DNA of 64,000 nucleotides from Bifidobacterium cuniculi (GCF_000741575.1 NZ_JGYV01000001.1:62001-126000), one strand, 5' to 3'. Shown: positions 54,488 to 63,720, counted from the first letter of the stretch. Made by a program: numbers and translations. Notes: generated by a model from the letters alone, not told the origin.

Positions 54488-55332
54488 GCGCGGCCCTCCT
54501 CGCCGAGCGCCTCGTCCACGCTTTCGTGCGTGCCGGCGGCAGGGTCGAGTTCCTGGGCGACGGTCACGTCGTCGTCGCCGGCGAAGACCTCCAGGATGTC
54601 GTGGTAGGACGGGTGGTCCATGTCGTGGGTGATCGAACCGTCGGCGAGGACGAGCACACGGTCGGCGAAGCTGGCGGCGCGCGGGTCGTGCGTCACCATG
54701 ACGATCGACTGGCCGTACTCGCGCACCGAGTGCTGCAGGAAGGCGAGCACTTCGCGGCTGGAACGCGAGTCGAGGTTGCCGGTCGGCTCGTCGGCGAAGA
54801 TCACCGACGGGCGCTGCATCATGGCGCGTGCGCAGGCGACGCGCTGCTGCTGGCCGCCCGACAGCTGGCTGGGACGGTGAGTCAGGCGGTTCTTGAGGCC
54901 GACGACCTCGACCACCTGGTCGAACCACTTGCGGTCGATGGGCCGCTTGGCGATCTGCAGGGGCAGCAGGATGTTCTCCTCGGCGCTCAGGGTGGGCACC
55001 AGGTTGAAGGACTGGAAGATGAAGCCAATCTCCTTGCGGCGCAGCTGCGTGAGCTGGCGTTGGTTCATGGAGGACACCTCGAGGCCCTCCACGAAGACCT
55101 GGCCGGAGGTGGGGGTGTCCAGGCCGGCCATGCAGTGCATGAGCGTGGACTTGCCGGAGCCCGACGGCCCCATGATCGCCGTCAGCTGGCCGCGGCGGAA
55201 CTGCACGTCGACATGGTCGAGCGCCGTGACCTGGTTGTCGCCCGAGCCATAGGTCTTGAGCAGGTCGACGGCCCTCGCCACGATCGGATCCGCCTCGTCC
55301 GGCCGGGTGTCTGCTGTCGTATGGTGTGCCAC
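54484..55332 (-). CDS. MacB/LolD-type ABC transporter ATPase
   Basis: Cytoplasmic ATPase partner of the following permease. Walker A GPSGSGKSTLMHCMAGLD, Q-loop FIFQSFNLVPTLS, signature LSGGQQQRVACARAM and Walker B VIFADEPTGNLD are all intact. GTG 55332 (MAHHTTADTR) is 5 nt after AAAGGAG; the longer upstream frame has no site. The 282 residues include a C-terminal acidic tail of about 45 beyond the usual LolD end. Confidence 0.92.
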   Translation of the reverse strand: MAHHTTADTRPDEADPIVARAVDLLKTYGSGDNQVTALDHVDVQFRRGQLTAIMGPSGSGKSTLMHCMAGLDTPTSGQVFVEGLEVSSMNQRQLTQLRRKEIGFIFQSFNLVPTLSAEENILLPLQIAKRPIDRKWFDQVVEVVGLKNRLTHRPSQLSGGQQQRVACARAMMQRPSVIFADEPTGNLDSRSSREVLAFLQHSVREYGQSIVMVTHDPRAASFADRVLVLADGSITHDMDHPSYHDILEVFAGDDDVTVAQELDPAAGTHESVDEALGEEGRA

Positions 55333-55501
55333 GGTGTCTCCTTTATATATGTGGTCCCGTCCGCCGCCCGCGGGCATCGGCCATGCATGCGGCCGCGATG
55401 CGCGTTGCCGGGCTCGGCTCCCCGCACAGCTTACCGCACGGCCGCTAGACTGGGAAGAAATGTTCAGGAGCCGAAACGGCACGGCCGGAAAGGAAGCACC
55501 C

Positions 55502-56449
55502 ATGGCGGCAGGACGCAACCGGGACGTCGAGCGCACGGTCGAGGACTTCCTCTCCTACGAGCACCACAACAGGGGATTGAGCGACCACACCTGCACCGCA
55601 TACCGCCACGACGTGCTCGACTGCCTCGCCACCGTCTGCCCGGACGGCAGCGCGCTGGACGACGTCACCCTCGACGACCTGCGCGCCTGGATGGGCGTGC
55701 GCTCGCGGCAGGTGGCCAAGAGCAGCCTGGCACGCCAGGTCATCGCCGTACGCAACTTCTTCGCATGGGCGGCCCATGGCGGCACCATCGCCCATGACCC
55801 GGCGGCGGCACTGCGCATCCCCAAGGCGCAGAGCACGCTGCCCGAGGTGCTCAACGAGCGGCAGGCCGCCACGCTCATGGATACCATGGACCACGAAGTG
55901 GAGGAGCCGGCCGATCCTACCGACCCCCGGCAAATGCACGACTATGCGCTCGAGCTGCGGGACACGGCGATGCTCGAACTGCTGTACGCGACCGGGGTGC
56001 GCGTGGCGGAACTCGTGGGCCTCGACCTGGGCGACATCCACGAGGACACCCGCACCGTCAAGGTGACGGGCAAGGGCGACAAGCAGCGGATGGTGCCCTA
56101 CGGCGTCCCCGCGCAGCATGCCGTGCGCGCATGGCTGGACCATGGCCGGCCGGTCCTGGCCCAGGCGTCCTCCGGCGGCGCCGTCTTCCTCGGTGCCCGC
56201 GGCGGCCGCATCGACCAGCGCGTCGTGCGCCAAGTGGTGCACGATGCGGCCGCCGCGGCCGAGGTGCCGGACATCGGCCCCCACGCCTTGCGGCATTCGG
56301 CGGCCACCCACATGCTCGACGGGGGAGCGGACCTGCGCGAGGTGCAGGAGATGCTGGGGCATTCCTCGATCTCGACCACGCAGCGCTATACGCATGTCTC
56401 CATCGAACAGCTCAAGGGACGCTATCGCCAGGCCTTCCCCCGGGCCTGA
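55502..56449 (+). CDS. xerC: Tyrosine recombinase XerC
   Basis: Partner of XerD for dimer resolution at dif. SAM-like N-terminal domain (about 5-95), then catalytic ATGVRVAEL, HALRHSAATH, LGHSS and nucleophile in TQRYTH. ATG 55502 (MAAGRNRDV) is 5 nt after AAGGAAG and gives 315 residues. An alternative leaderless ATG at 55460 lies 8 nt after a TAGACT box (55446-55451) and would add 14 residues. Confidence 0.9.
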   Translation: MAAGRNRDVERTVEDFLSYEHHNRGLSDHTCTAYRHDVLDCLATVCPDGSALDDVTLDDLRAWMGVRSRQVAKSSLARQVIAVRNFFAWAAHGGTIAHDPAAALRIPKAQSTLPEVLNERQAATLMDTMDHEVEEPADPTDPRQMHDYALELRDTAMLELLYATGVRVAELVGLDLGDIHEDTRTVKVTGKGDKQRMVPYGVPAQHAVRAWLDHGRPVLAQASSGGAVFLGARGGRIDQRVVRQVVHDAAAAAEVPDIGPHALRHSAATHMLDGGADLREVQEMLGHSSISTTQRYTHVSIEQLKGRYRQAFPRA

Positions 56450-56753
56450 AACGCTGCCGTGACGGAACGGTTCCGGAAAACAGGGAGGCGCCGAAAAAGA
56501 GAACGTACCCATCATGGCATTGCCGTCAGCGAAATCATCGGCTGTCATCGTTGGGAATGTGTCGGTTTTCCAGATGAAAACGGTTGCTGTCGCTGGTGTT
56601 TGCCTTCAGAGAAACCAGCATTCTTTTGAATTTTCGTGGCCTTCCGGAATGGGAGTGTGGCACAATGTGGTGGTATTGCGCACGGTCCTGCTGCCGCGGG
56701 GGAGCGCGCATAGGTGGGAATACCTGCCTTTCCCAAGGAAATAGGAGTTCATC
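56450..56753. other. Intergenic region before the second peptide transporter
   Basis: About 300 bp, more AT-rich than its surroundings, with stretches such as AATTTTCGTGG. It contains a small palindrome CGGAAC-G-GTTCCG at 56463-56475 just after xerC and no gene that I can support. Presumably the promoter of the binding-protein gene. Confidence 0.4.
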
Positions 56754-58391
56754 ATGAAGAAGAAGGCCATGGCCATCGTCGCGGGTGTGTGCACCCTCGG
56801 CATGCTGCTGTCCGGCTGCGGCGGCTCCGGTGATTCCGGCGCGTCGTCCGCCAGCGGCAACAACGTCATCACCGCATACAACTCGGAACCGCAGAACGGC
56901 CTGATCCCGGGCGACACCAACGAGACCGGCGGCGGCAAGATCGGCCAGCTGCTGTTCGCCAACCTGGTGCGCTACAACTCGAAGGGCGACACCGAGATGG
57001 AGGTCGCCGAGTCCATCACCCCGAGCGACGACGCCACCCAGTACACCGTCAAGCTCAAGGACGGCTGGAAGTTCACCGACGGCACCCCGGTGACCGCCGA
57101 ATCCTTCACCAAGGCCTGGAGCTACACCGCCAACGCGAAGAACGCACAGAAGTGCTCCTCGTTCTTCAGCTCCATCAAGGGCTATGACGAACTGCAGGAT
57201 GCCGACTCCCTCAAGGGCGACGAGCAGCTGTCCGGCCTCAAGGTCGTCGACGACACGACCTTCACCGTCGACCTCAACGCCCCCGACTCGGTCTTCCCGA
57301 TCAAGATCGGCTACCTGGCCTTCGCCCCGCTGCCGGAATCCTTCTACAAGGACCCGAAGGCCTTCGGCGAGAACCCGGTGGGCAACGGCATGTACAAGCT
57401 GGAGAAGTGGGACCACAACTCCCAGGTCGTGCTGGTGAAGAACCCTGACTACAAGGGCGAGGAAAAGCCGAAGAACGATGGCATCACCTTCAAGATCTAC
57501 ACCGACACCGAGGCTGCCTACGCCGACGTGCAGGCCGGAAACCTCGACGTGATGGACACCGTGCCGAGCTCCGCCACGAGGACCTTCGAGACCGATTCCT
57601 CCGTCGAGCCCTACAACAAGGCCGGCTCCGTCATCCAGACCTTCACCATTCCCGCGGGCATGAAGCACTGGGAGACCAACACCGAGGAAGGCCAGCTGCG
57701 TCGCCAGGCCCTCTCCATGGCCATCAACCGCGAGAACATCGTGGACAAGGTGCTCGGCGGCGTCGGCACCGTGGCCACCGATTTCACCGCACCGGTCATC
57801 CCCGGCTACTCCAAGGACCTCAAGGGCTCCGACAACCTCAAGTACAACGAGTCCAAGGCCAAGGAGCTGTGGGCCAAGGCCGAGGCCATCTCCAAGTACG
57901 ACGGCACCCTGACCTTCTCCTACAACGCCGACGGCGGCGCCAAGCCTGTGTACGACGCCATCGTCAACTCCGTGAAGAACACGCTGGGCATCAAGGTCGA
58001 GAGCACCCCGATGCCGACCTTCCAGGAGTTCCGCAACGCCGTCTCCGACCGCAAGATCGACGGCGCCTTCCGTACCGGTTGGCAGCCTGACTATCCGTCG
58101 GCCGAGAACTACCTGTACCAGCTGTACGACTCGGCCGCCGCCGACGGCCACGGCTCCAACGACGGCGACTACAAGAACGCCGACGTGGACAAGCTCCTGG
58201 CCGAGGCCGCTTCCGCGACCAGCGAGGACGAGCGCATCGACCTGTTCCACCAGGCCGAGGAGATCCTCCTCGTGCAGCTGCCCGCCATCCCGCTGTACTA
58301 CTCCAACGCGGACGGCGTGGCCGCCAAGGGCGTCAAGGGCTTCGAGATGGATTGGCAGAACCAGCCGATCTACGAGAACATGTCCAAGTGA
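56754..58391 (+). CDS. Peptide ABC transporter, family 5 solute-binding lipoprotein (second system)
   Basis: Surface lipoprotein of 545 residues with lipobox LLSGC (Cys22) and an OppA-like layout: NVITAYNSEPQNGLIPGD at the start and an SSANYLYQLYD-like C-terminal region (PDYPSAENYLYQLYDS). It closely fits the oligopeptide-binding proteins of actinobacteria. GGAAATAGGAG precedes ATG 56754. Low-bias, strongly codon-adapted sequence suggests high expression. A long hairpin and a small convergent gene separate it from its permeases. Confidence 0.9.
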   Translation: MKKKAMAIVAGVCTLGMLLSGCGGSGDSGASSASGNNVITAYNSEPQNGLIPGDTNETGGGKIGQLLFANLVRYNSKGDTEMEVAESITPSDDATQYTVKLKDGWKFTDGTPVTAESFTKAWSYTANAKNAQKCSSFFSSIKGYDELQDADSLKGDEQLSGLKVVDDTTFTVDLNAPDSVFPIKIGYLAFAPLPESFYKDPKAFGENPVGNGMYKLEKWDHNSQVVLVKNPDYKGEEKPKNDGITFKIYTDTEAAYADVQAGNLDVMDTVPSSATRTFETDSSVEPYNKAGSVIQTFTIPAGMKHWETNTEEGQLRRQALSMAINRENIVDKVLGGVGTVATDFTAPVIPGYSKDLKGSDNLKYNESKAKELWAKAEAISKYDGTLTFSYNADGGAKPVYDAIVNSVKNTLGIKVESTPMPTFQEFRNAVSDRKIDGAFRTGWQPDYPSAENYLYQLYDSAAADGHGSNDGDYKNADVDKLLAEAASATSEDERIDLFHQAEEILLVQLPAIPLYYSNADGVAAKGVKGFEMDWQNQPIYENMSK

Positions 58392-58419
58392 TCCAGGCGT
58401 GGCCGGCCTTGGCCGGCCG

Positions 58420-58491
58420 CCCGGGAACGCATACGGCGAGGGGCCGTGCGAATCTCGATCCGCACGGCCCCTCGCCGTATGCGTTCCCGGG
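58420..58491. terminator. 31-bp-arm hairpin after the second binding-protein gene
   Basis: 58420-58450 is the exact reverse complement of 58461-58491; the 10-nt loop is itself nearly symmetric. It starts 28 bp after the upstream stop and ends one base before the stop of the convergent small gene. Confidence 0.75.
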
Positions 58492-58572
58492 TCAGTCCCG
58501 GTCGATGACGATGGTGTCGTCCTCGTCGCTGTCGAACTCGACCCGCACGGTCACGAACGATTGTCCCTCCAT
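58492..58572 (-). CDS. Small acidic protein, 26 residues
   Basis: Minus-strand frame MEGQSFVTVRVEFDSDEDD followed by TIVIDRD-stop. AAGGAGG (58583-58577) lies directly upstream of the ATG with 4-5 nt spacing. The stop abuts the arm of a long hairpin, the same arrangement seen at real gene ends in this window. It could form a single beta hairpin and is strongly acidic. Function unknown; I do not recognise a family. Confidence 0.5.
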   Translation of the reverse strand: MEGQSFVTVRVEFDSDEDDTIVIDRD

Positions 58573-58852
58573 GGCGCCTCCTTCTCCGTCAGATGGCCGT
58601 TTCGGTTAGGGGCATTCAACCAAAGCTCCGCTCAGGGCGCAAGCGACGTCCCATCTCATGGACAGCACGATGTCCAAATGCTGTCCGAATGGCGGATGTT
58701 TCGTGCGCAAAACGTGTGGAATGTCCTTGGGATGCATCCTTCCCGCAACGGAAGTCAGCACATGCGGTAGACTTGCTGGGTACTTGGGGACCGCGCGCGT
58801 CATCTCGCACCGAGGAAGGGCGTACGGTCGAAAGAGGAATAAGGAGCAACCA

Positions 58853-59779
58853 ATGGGCAAATATCTTCTGCGCCGAATCCTGCAGATGATCCCCGTGGTT
58901 CTTGGCACGACACTGTTGGTGTACGCGCTCGTCTTCGCATTGCCGGGAGACCCAGTCAAGGCGATGTTCGGCGACAAGCCAATCAACGAGGCAGTCGCCG
59001 CCCAGATCCGCGCGGAATACAATCTCGACAAGCCGTTCTTCGTGCAGTATCTCATCTTCCTGAAGAACGCGTTCACCTTGAACTTCGGGCAGACCTTCGC
59101 AGGCCAGCCGGTGATTTCCGAGATTGGCCGCGCATTCCCCGTCACCATCAAGCTGGCCTTGATGGCATTCGTCTTCGAGGCGATCTTCGGATGCGTCTTC
59201 GGCGTCATCTCCGGCTTGAAGAAGGGCAAGTGGTATGACTCCGTGATCCTGATCGTCTCGCTGCTGCTCATCTCCGTGCCCACCTTCGTCACCGGCTTCC
59301 TGGGGCAGTACTTCCTGGGCGTCAAGTGGCGTATCCTGCCGGTGACGGCGGGTGCCGACCCGGGCTTCCTCGACCTGCTGATGCCGGCCATGGTGCTTGG
59401 CTCGGTCTCCATGGCGTACATCATCCGCCTGGCACGTTCCGAGGTCTCCTCGAACGTGGCCCTGGACTACGTGCGCACCGCACGCGCCAAGGGCATGACC
59501 AACGGCGCGGTCACCTTCCGCCACATCCTGCGCAACTCCATGATCCCCGTGGTGACCTACCTCGGCCAGGACCTCGGCGCGCTCATGGGCGGCGCCATGA
59601 TCACGGAACGCATCTTCAACATCCACGGCATCGGCAACCTGACCTACCAGAGCATCCTCAAGGGCGAGGCGAACATGGTCGTCTCCATCGTCACGCTGCT
59701 CACGCTCGTGTTCGTGGTCTGCAACCTGCTGGTCGACATGCTGTACGCGGCGCTCGATCCGCGCATCCGCTACGCGTGA
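58853..59779 (+). CDS. Peptide ABC transporter permease, OppB type (second system)
   Basis: Permease of 308 residues: helix 1 at about 9-30 (MIPVVLGTTLLVYALVFALP), then the core with coupling loop DYVRTARAKGMTNGAVTFRH and the usual C-terminus ALDPRIRYA. ATG 58853 follows AAGGAG. A TAGACT box at 58768-58773 may drive it from its own promoter, since the binding-protein gene upstream ends in a strong hairpin. Confidence 0.92.
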   Translation: MGKYLLRRILQMIPVVLGTTLLVYALVFALPGDPVKAMFGDKPINEAVAAQIRAEYNLDKPFFVQYLIFLKNAFTLNFGQTFAGQPVISEIGRAFPVTIKLALMAFVFEAIFGCVFGVISGLKKGKWYDSVILIVSLLLISVPTFVTGFLGQYFLGVKWRILPVTAGADPGFLDLLMPAMVLGSVSMAYIIRLARSEVSSNVALDYVRTARAKGMTNGAVTFRHILRNSMIPVVTYLGQDLGALMGGAMITERIFNIHGIGNLTYQSILKGEANMVVSIVTLLTLVFVVCNLLVDMLYAALDPRIRYA

Positions 59780-59793
59780 AAGAGGGACATCGA

Positions 59794-60747
59794 ATGACTG
59801 ACATCACCAAACCGTTGCCGGGTCAGGAACGCTACGTCGCCCCGCTCGACGAGACGCCGCTGCGCGCCGTCGACAACGTCGACGAAACCGCCCCCGCCAC
59901 GAGCATGTGGGCCGACGCATGGCGCACGCTGCGCAAGAACCCGCTGTTCATCATCTCGGGCATCCTCATCCTCTTCATCGTCTTCGTGGCGCTGTTCCCG
60001 GGGGTCTTCACCAAGAACGACCCGAACTACTGCAACCTCGACAACTACCTTGATGGCAGCCGTCCGGGCCACCCCTTCGGCTTCGACGCCCAGGGCTGCG
60101 ACATCTACTCGCGCGTCGTCTACGGCACCCGCACTTCGCTGAGCGTCGGCATCCTGACCACGGTCATCGTGGTGGCCGTCGGCACGCTCATCGGCGCCAT
60201 CGCCGGTTTCTTCGGCGGCTGGGTCGATGCGGTGCTCTCCCGCATCGTCGACATCTTCATGGCCATCCCGATGCTGCTCGGAGCCATCGTCGTGCTGCAG
60301 ATGTTCCGCACCGTCACCTCCCTGTGGAAGGTCGTGCTCGTGCTCGCCCTCTTCGGCTGGGTCTCCACGGCCCGCATCGCCCGTGGCGCCGTCCTGTCCT
60401 CGAAGAACCTCGAGTTCAACACGGCGTCCACCGCACTGGGCTCCACCCCGATGCGCAACCTCTTCCGCCACATCCTGCCCAACTCGCTGGCGCCGATCAT
60501 CGTCATCGCCACGACCTCGCTGGGCTCCTACATCGTGTCCGAGGCCACGTTGAGCTTCCTGGGCATCGGCCTGCCGAGCACCACGGTCAGCTGGGGCGGC
60601 GACATCTCGAACGCCCAGTCGATCCTGCGCACCAACCCGATGGTCCTGTTCTACCCGTCCGTGGCGCTGGCCATCACCGTGCTCGCATTCATCATGATGG
60701 GCGACGCCGTCAAGGACGCCCTCGACCCGAAGAGCCGCACGGCCTGA
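59794..60747 (+). CDS. Peptide ABC transporter permease, OppC type (second system)
   Basis: Second permease, 317 residues. Polar N-terminus of about 45, first helix around 53-72, outer loop with two Cys (NYCNLDNYLDG and AQGCDIYSR) that may form a disulfide, then the core with coupling loop LEFNTASTALGSTPMRNLFR. ATG 59794 is 14 bp after the OppB stop; AGAGGGA serves as ribosome site. Confidence 0.92.
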   Translation: MTDITKPLPGQERYVAPLDETPLRAVDNVDETAPATSMWADAWRTLRKNPLFIISGILILFIVFVALFPGVFTKNDPNYCNLDNYLDGSRPGHPFGFDAQGCDIYSRVVYGTRTSLSVGILTTVIVVAVGTLIGAIAGFFGGWVDAVLSRIVDIFMAIPMLLGAIVVLQMFRTVTSLWKVVLVLALFGWVSTARIARGAVLSSKNLEFNTASTALGSTPMRNLFRHILPNSLAPIIVIATTSLGSYIVSEATLSFLGIGLPSTTVSWGGDISNAQSILRTNPMVLFYPSVALAITVLAFIMMGDAVKDALDPKSRTA

Positions 60748-60771
60748 TTTCGTTCGGAGAAGTGACAAGCA

Positions 60772-62793
60772 ATGACTGATAACACCGAAACCATCGAGGA
60801 CAAGCTCGACCAATTGCAGCGCAGCCAGGGACCCCTGCTCGAGGTCAAGGACCTGCAGGTGGACTTCGTCACCGACGAAGGCAAGCACGTGCACGCCGTG
60901 CGCGACTCCTCCTTCAGCGTCTACCCGGGCCAGTGGGTGGCCATCGTGGGCGAGTCCGGTTCGGGCAAGTCCACCTCCGCCATGGCCTGCCTCGGCCTGC
61001 TGCCGGGCACCGGCCAGGTGGTCGGCGGCTCCATCAAGCTCGACGGCACCGAGATCTCCCATTACACGCAGAAGGAATTCACGGCTGTCCGCGGCTCCAA
61101 GATGGGCCTGGTGCCCCAGGATCCGATGAGCAACCTCAACCCGGTGTGGCGCATCGGCACCCAGGTCAAGGAGGCCCTGACCGCCAACAACATGGACGTC
61201 TCCCACGAGAAGCGCTCCAGCCTGGCCAAGGCCCTGGCGGACGCCGACATCGAGATCAAGAGCGAAGGCGACGAGACCTTCCTGGGCTCCAAGGAGCTGC
61301 CGGCCCTCATGGAGGCCGCCGAACAGGCGCTGGTCAAGGCCGGTGTCAAGGGCGACCGCTTCGAGAAGTCCATGGAACGCTTCCGCCAGGAGTGGGTGGC
61401 CGGTTCCGAGACCCGCTGGCGCGTGGCCGACGACCTCATCAAGGCGGGCGTGAAGGACGACGACGCCTGGTACATCGCCAAGAAGTACGTGCTCGGCTCG
61501 ACGGTGGAGGACCGCATCGCGGGCCTGCTCGACGAGGCCGGCCTGCCCGACGCGGCGACCCGCGCCCGCCAGTTCCCGCACGAGTTCTCCGGCGGCATGC
61601 GCCAGCGTGCGCTCATCGCCATCGGCCTGGCCTGCCGCCCTGAGCTGCTCATTGCCGACGAGCCCACCTCTGCGCTGGACGTGACGGTGCAGAAACGCAT
61701 CCTCGACCACCTGCAGGACCTCACCGACTCCCTGGGCACCGCCGTGCTCTTCATCACGCACGACCTTGGCCTGGCCGCCGAGCGCGCCCAGCACATCGTG
61801 GTCATGTACAAGGGCCAGGTCGTAGAGTCCGGCCCCTCCTTGGAGGTGCTCCAGCAGCCCCAGCACCCGTACACGAAGCGCCTGGTGGCGGCGGCCCCGT
61901 CCCTCGCCTCGCAGCGCATCGTCTCCGTGGAGGAGCGCGGCGAGGACGCCTCGGCCATCATGGAGCACAAGGTCAACGAGGATTCCCTCGAGCATGCGGA
62001 CACCGTCATCGAGGTGGACCACTTGACCCGCGAGTTCAAGCTGCCGCGTACCCGTGACATGTTCAAGGCAGTCGACGACGTGAGCTTCAAGGTCAAGCGC
62101 GGCACCACGCTGGCCATCGTGGGCGAGTCCGGCTCGGGCAAGTCCACCGTGGCGAACATGGTCCTGCGGCTCCTCAAGCCCACCTCCGGCAAGGTCACCT
62201 ACAACGGCGAGGACATCTCGCAGTTCAAGGGCAAGGGCCTGCTGGACTTCCGCCGCCACGTGCAGCCGGTGTTCCAGAACCCCTACGGCTCCCTGGACCC
62301 GATGTACTCCATCTTCCGCTCGATCGAGGAGCCCCTGCGCATCCACAAGATCGGCGATGCCAAGAGCCGCCGTGCGCGCGTCAAGGAACTGCTCGACATG
62401 GTCGAGCTTCCCGAATCCGTCATGCAGCGTTATCCGAACGAGTTGTCGGGCGGCCAGCGCCAGCGCATCGCCATCGCGCGCGCCATGGCGCTCAATCCGG
62501 ACGTCATCGTATGCGACGAGGCCGTCTCCGCGCTGGACGTGCTCGTCCAGGACCAGGTACTTCACCTGCTCAACGACCTCCAGGCCAAGAACGGCCTGAG
62601 CTACCTGTTCATCACGCACGACCTCGCCGTGGTCCGCCAGATCGCGGACGACGTGGTCGTCATGCAGCATGGCAAGCTCGTCGAGCACGGCACCACCGAC
62701 GAGGTCTTCCTGCATCCCAAGCAGCAGTACACGCGCGACCTGCTCGACGCCATTCCCGGCGGCAAGCTGGAGCTGGGCCTCAACCTGGACTGA
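60772..62793 (+). CDS. Double ABC ATPase OppD-OppF with inserted segment (second system)
   Basis: Energy subunit with two ATPase domains, 673 residues. Domain 1: Walker A GESGSGKST at 60-68, Q-loop LVPQDPMSNLNP near 113, signature FSGGMRQR near 272. Domain 2: GESGSGKST near 450 and LSGGQRQR. Compared with the first fused ATPase in this window (13846), domain 1 holds about 95 extra residues between the Q-loop and signature (about 145-240), rich in Lys, Glu and Ala. The stop codon is part of a 98-bp palindrome. Confidence 0.93.
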   Translation: MTDNTETIEDKLDQLQRSQGPLLEVKDLQVDFVTDEGKHVHAVRDSSFSVYPGQWVAIVGESGSGKSTSAMACLGLLPGTGQVVGGSIKLDGTEISHYTQKEFTAVRGSKMGLVPQDPMSNLNPVWRIGTQVKEALTANNMDVSHEKRSSLAKALADADIEIKSEGDETFLGSKELPALMEAAEQALVKAGVKGDRFEKSMERFRQEWVAGSETRWRVADDLIKAGVKDDDAWYIAKKYVLGSTVEDRIAGLLDEAGLPDAATRARQFPHEFSGGMRQRALIAIGLACRPELLIADEPTSALDVTVQKRILDHLQDLTDSLGTAVLFITHDLGLAAERAQHIVVMYKGQVVESGPSLEVLQQPQHPYTKRLVAAAPSLASQRIVSVEERGEDASAIMEHKVNEDSLEHADTVIEVDHLTREFKLPRTRDMFKAVDDVSFKVKRGTTLAIVGESGSGKSTVANMVLRLLKPTSGKVTYNGEDISQFKGKGLLDFRRHVQPVFQNPYGSLDPMYSIFRSIEEPLRIHKIGDAKSRRARVKELLDMVELPESVMQRYPNELSGGQRQRIAIARAMALNPDVIVCDEAVSALDVLVQDQVLHLLNDLQAKNGLSYLFITHDLAVVRQIADDVVVMQHGKLVEHGTTDEVFLHPKQQYTRDLLDAIPGGKLELGLNLD

Positions 62794-62887
62794 ACGGGCC
62801 CGACCGACAGACGGATACGGGGAGGGGCGGACGACCCGCGGGTCGTCCGCCCCTCCCCGTATCCGTCTGTCGGTCGGGCCCGTTCAG
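62790..62887. terminator. Perfect 98-bp palindrome between convergent genes
   Basis: 62790-62838 is the exact reverse complement of 62839-62887, with no loop. The TGA of the ATPase gene and the TGA of the opposite membrane protein gene are both inside it, at mirrored positions. The RNA from either side would fold into the same long stem. Two-way terminator by position. Confidence 0.75.
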
Positions 62888-63555
62888 ATCTCCTCGGTGG
62901 GGTTGGGCTCGTCGTCGTCCGTCGGCTCGACCTCACCGTCGTCGCCCACCAGGGTGCCGTCCTCCTTCGCGAAGGTGTAGGCGGCCATATGGTGGGCCTT
63001 GCCGATCTTGTGGATCGAATCGAACAGGTCGAATGCCTGGGCGAAGATGATCAGCGAAAAGATCTCGTGCGACACCTCGCTGGTGAGCACGTCGCCGCCC
63101 GGCAGGCGGCCCAGCAGCACGAAGGCGAAGAACATGGTGGGGTAGATGAGCTGGCGCTGGTAGCTGTAGAAGAAGGTGCGGTTGCTCAGGTGGTAGAGCA
63201 CGATCGGCACCAGGTTGACGGTGGAGAAGATGATCTGGATGAGCACCAGGATGCCGATGCCCTGGTTGAAGTTGTCGTAGAACACCTTGCCGAAGATGGC
63301 CAGGAACATGATCACGTACAGGTTGGCGAAAATCAGGTAGCCGAACTGCATGCGCCGCGAGTTCGTGAAGAAGCCCGCCACGAAGACCACGAACACGGAG
63401 ACCTCCACGAAGATGTCGGCGACGAAGTCGGTGTGGTCGAACAGGGAGACGGCGGCGCCCACCAAGGTGACCGCCACCACGCACATGCAGACGATGAACC
63501 CCAAAGGCGTCTTCGCCCGCGTCGCCTTGTCCTTGTCCTTGCCATTGGTCGCCAT
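62884..63555 (-). CDS. Membrane protein of unknown function
   Basis: A 223-residue protein with about six hydrophobic segments (from TPLGFIVCMCVVAVTLVGAA at 16 to EIFSLIIFAQAFDLF near 170) and an acidic C-terminal tail (EVEPTDDDEPNPTEEI). The N-terminus is lysine-rich. ATG 63555 (MATNGKDKD) follows GGAGGAGAGAGG. No named domain is recognised. Its stop lies inside the long palindrome shared with the peptide transporter. Confidence 0.78.
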   Translation of the reverse strand: MATNGKDKDKATRAKTPLGFIVCMCVVAVTLVGAAVSLFDHTDFVADIFVEVSVFVVFVAGFFTNSRRMQFGYLIFANLYVIMFLAIFGKVFYDNFNQGIGILVLIQIIFSTVNLVPIVLYHLSNRTFFYSYQRQLIYPTMFFAFVLLGRLPGGDVLTSEVSHEIFSLIIFAQAFDLFDSIHKIGKAHHMAAYTFAKEDGTLVGDDGEVEPTDDDEPNPTEEI

Positions 63556-63706
63556 GGTTCCTCTCTCCTCCGTTCCCGTGTCCCGCGGCACCGGGCGGTG
63601 CCGTCCCTGCCGTGCGCAACGCACGTGCCTTCCCCCACCGTAGGTGACGGCCGGCGTCCCCGGGGCGGTTTTCCTCTGTGCGCGCGAGACGGCACAGGCC
63701 GGCTGG

Positions 63707-63712
63707 TAGGCT
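63707..63712 (+). promoter_or_regulatory. -10-like box before xthA
   Basis: TAGGCT ends 8 nt before ATG 63721 and no ribosome site is present, consistent with a leaderless message. No clear -35. Confidence 0.4.
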
Positions 63713-63720
63713 CGGGAGCC

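Noticed and set aside
54488..54928. N-terminal extension of the FtsX-type permease frame to 1093 residues
   Set aside because: The extension overlaps the intact ATPase gene; the ATG at 54487 overlapping the ATPase stop is the natural start.
59770..62715. Open minus-strand frame of about 980 codons
   Set aside because: It is the mirror of the OppC and OppD-OppF genes, has His/Gly/Val-rich composition typical of high-GC antisense frames, and matches no family.
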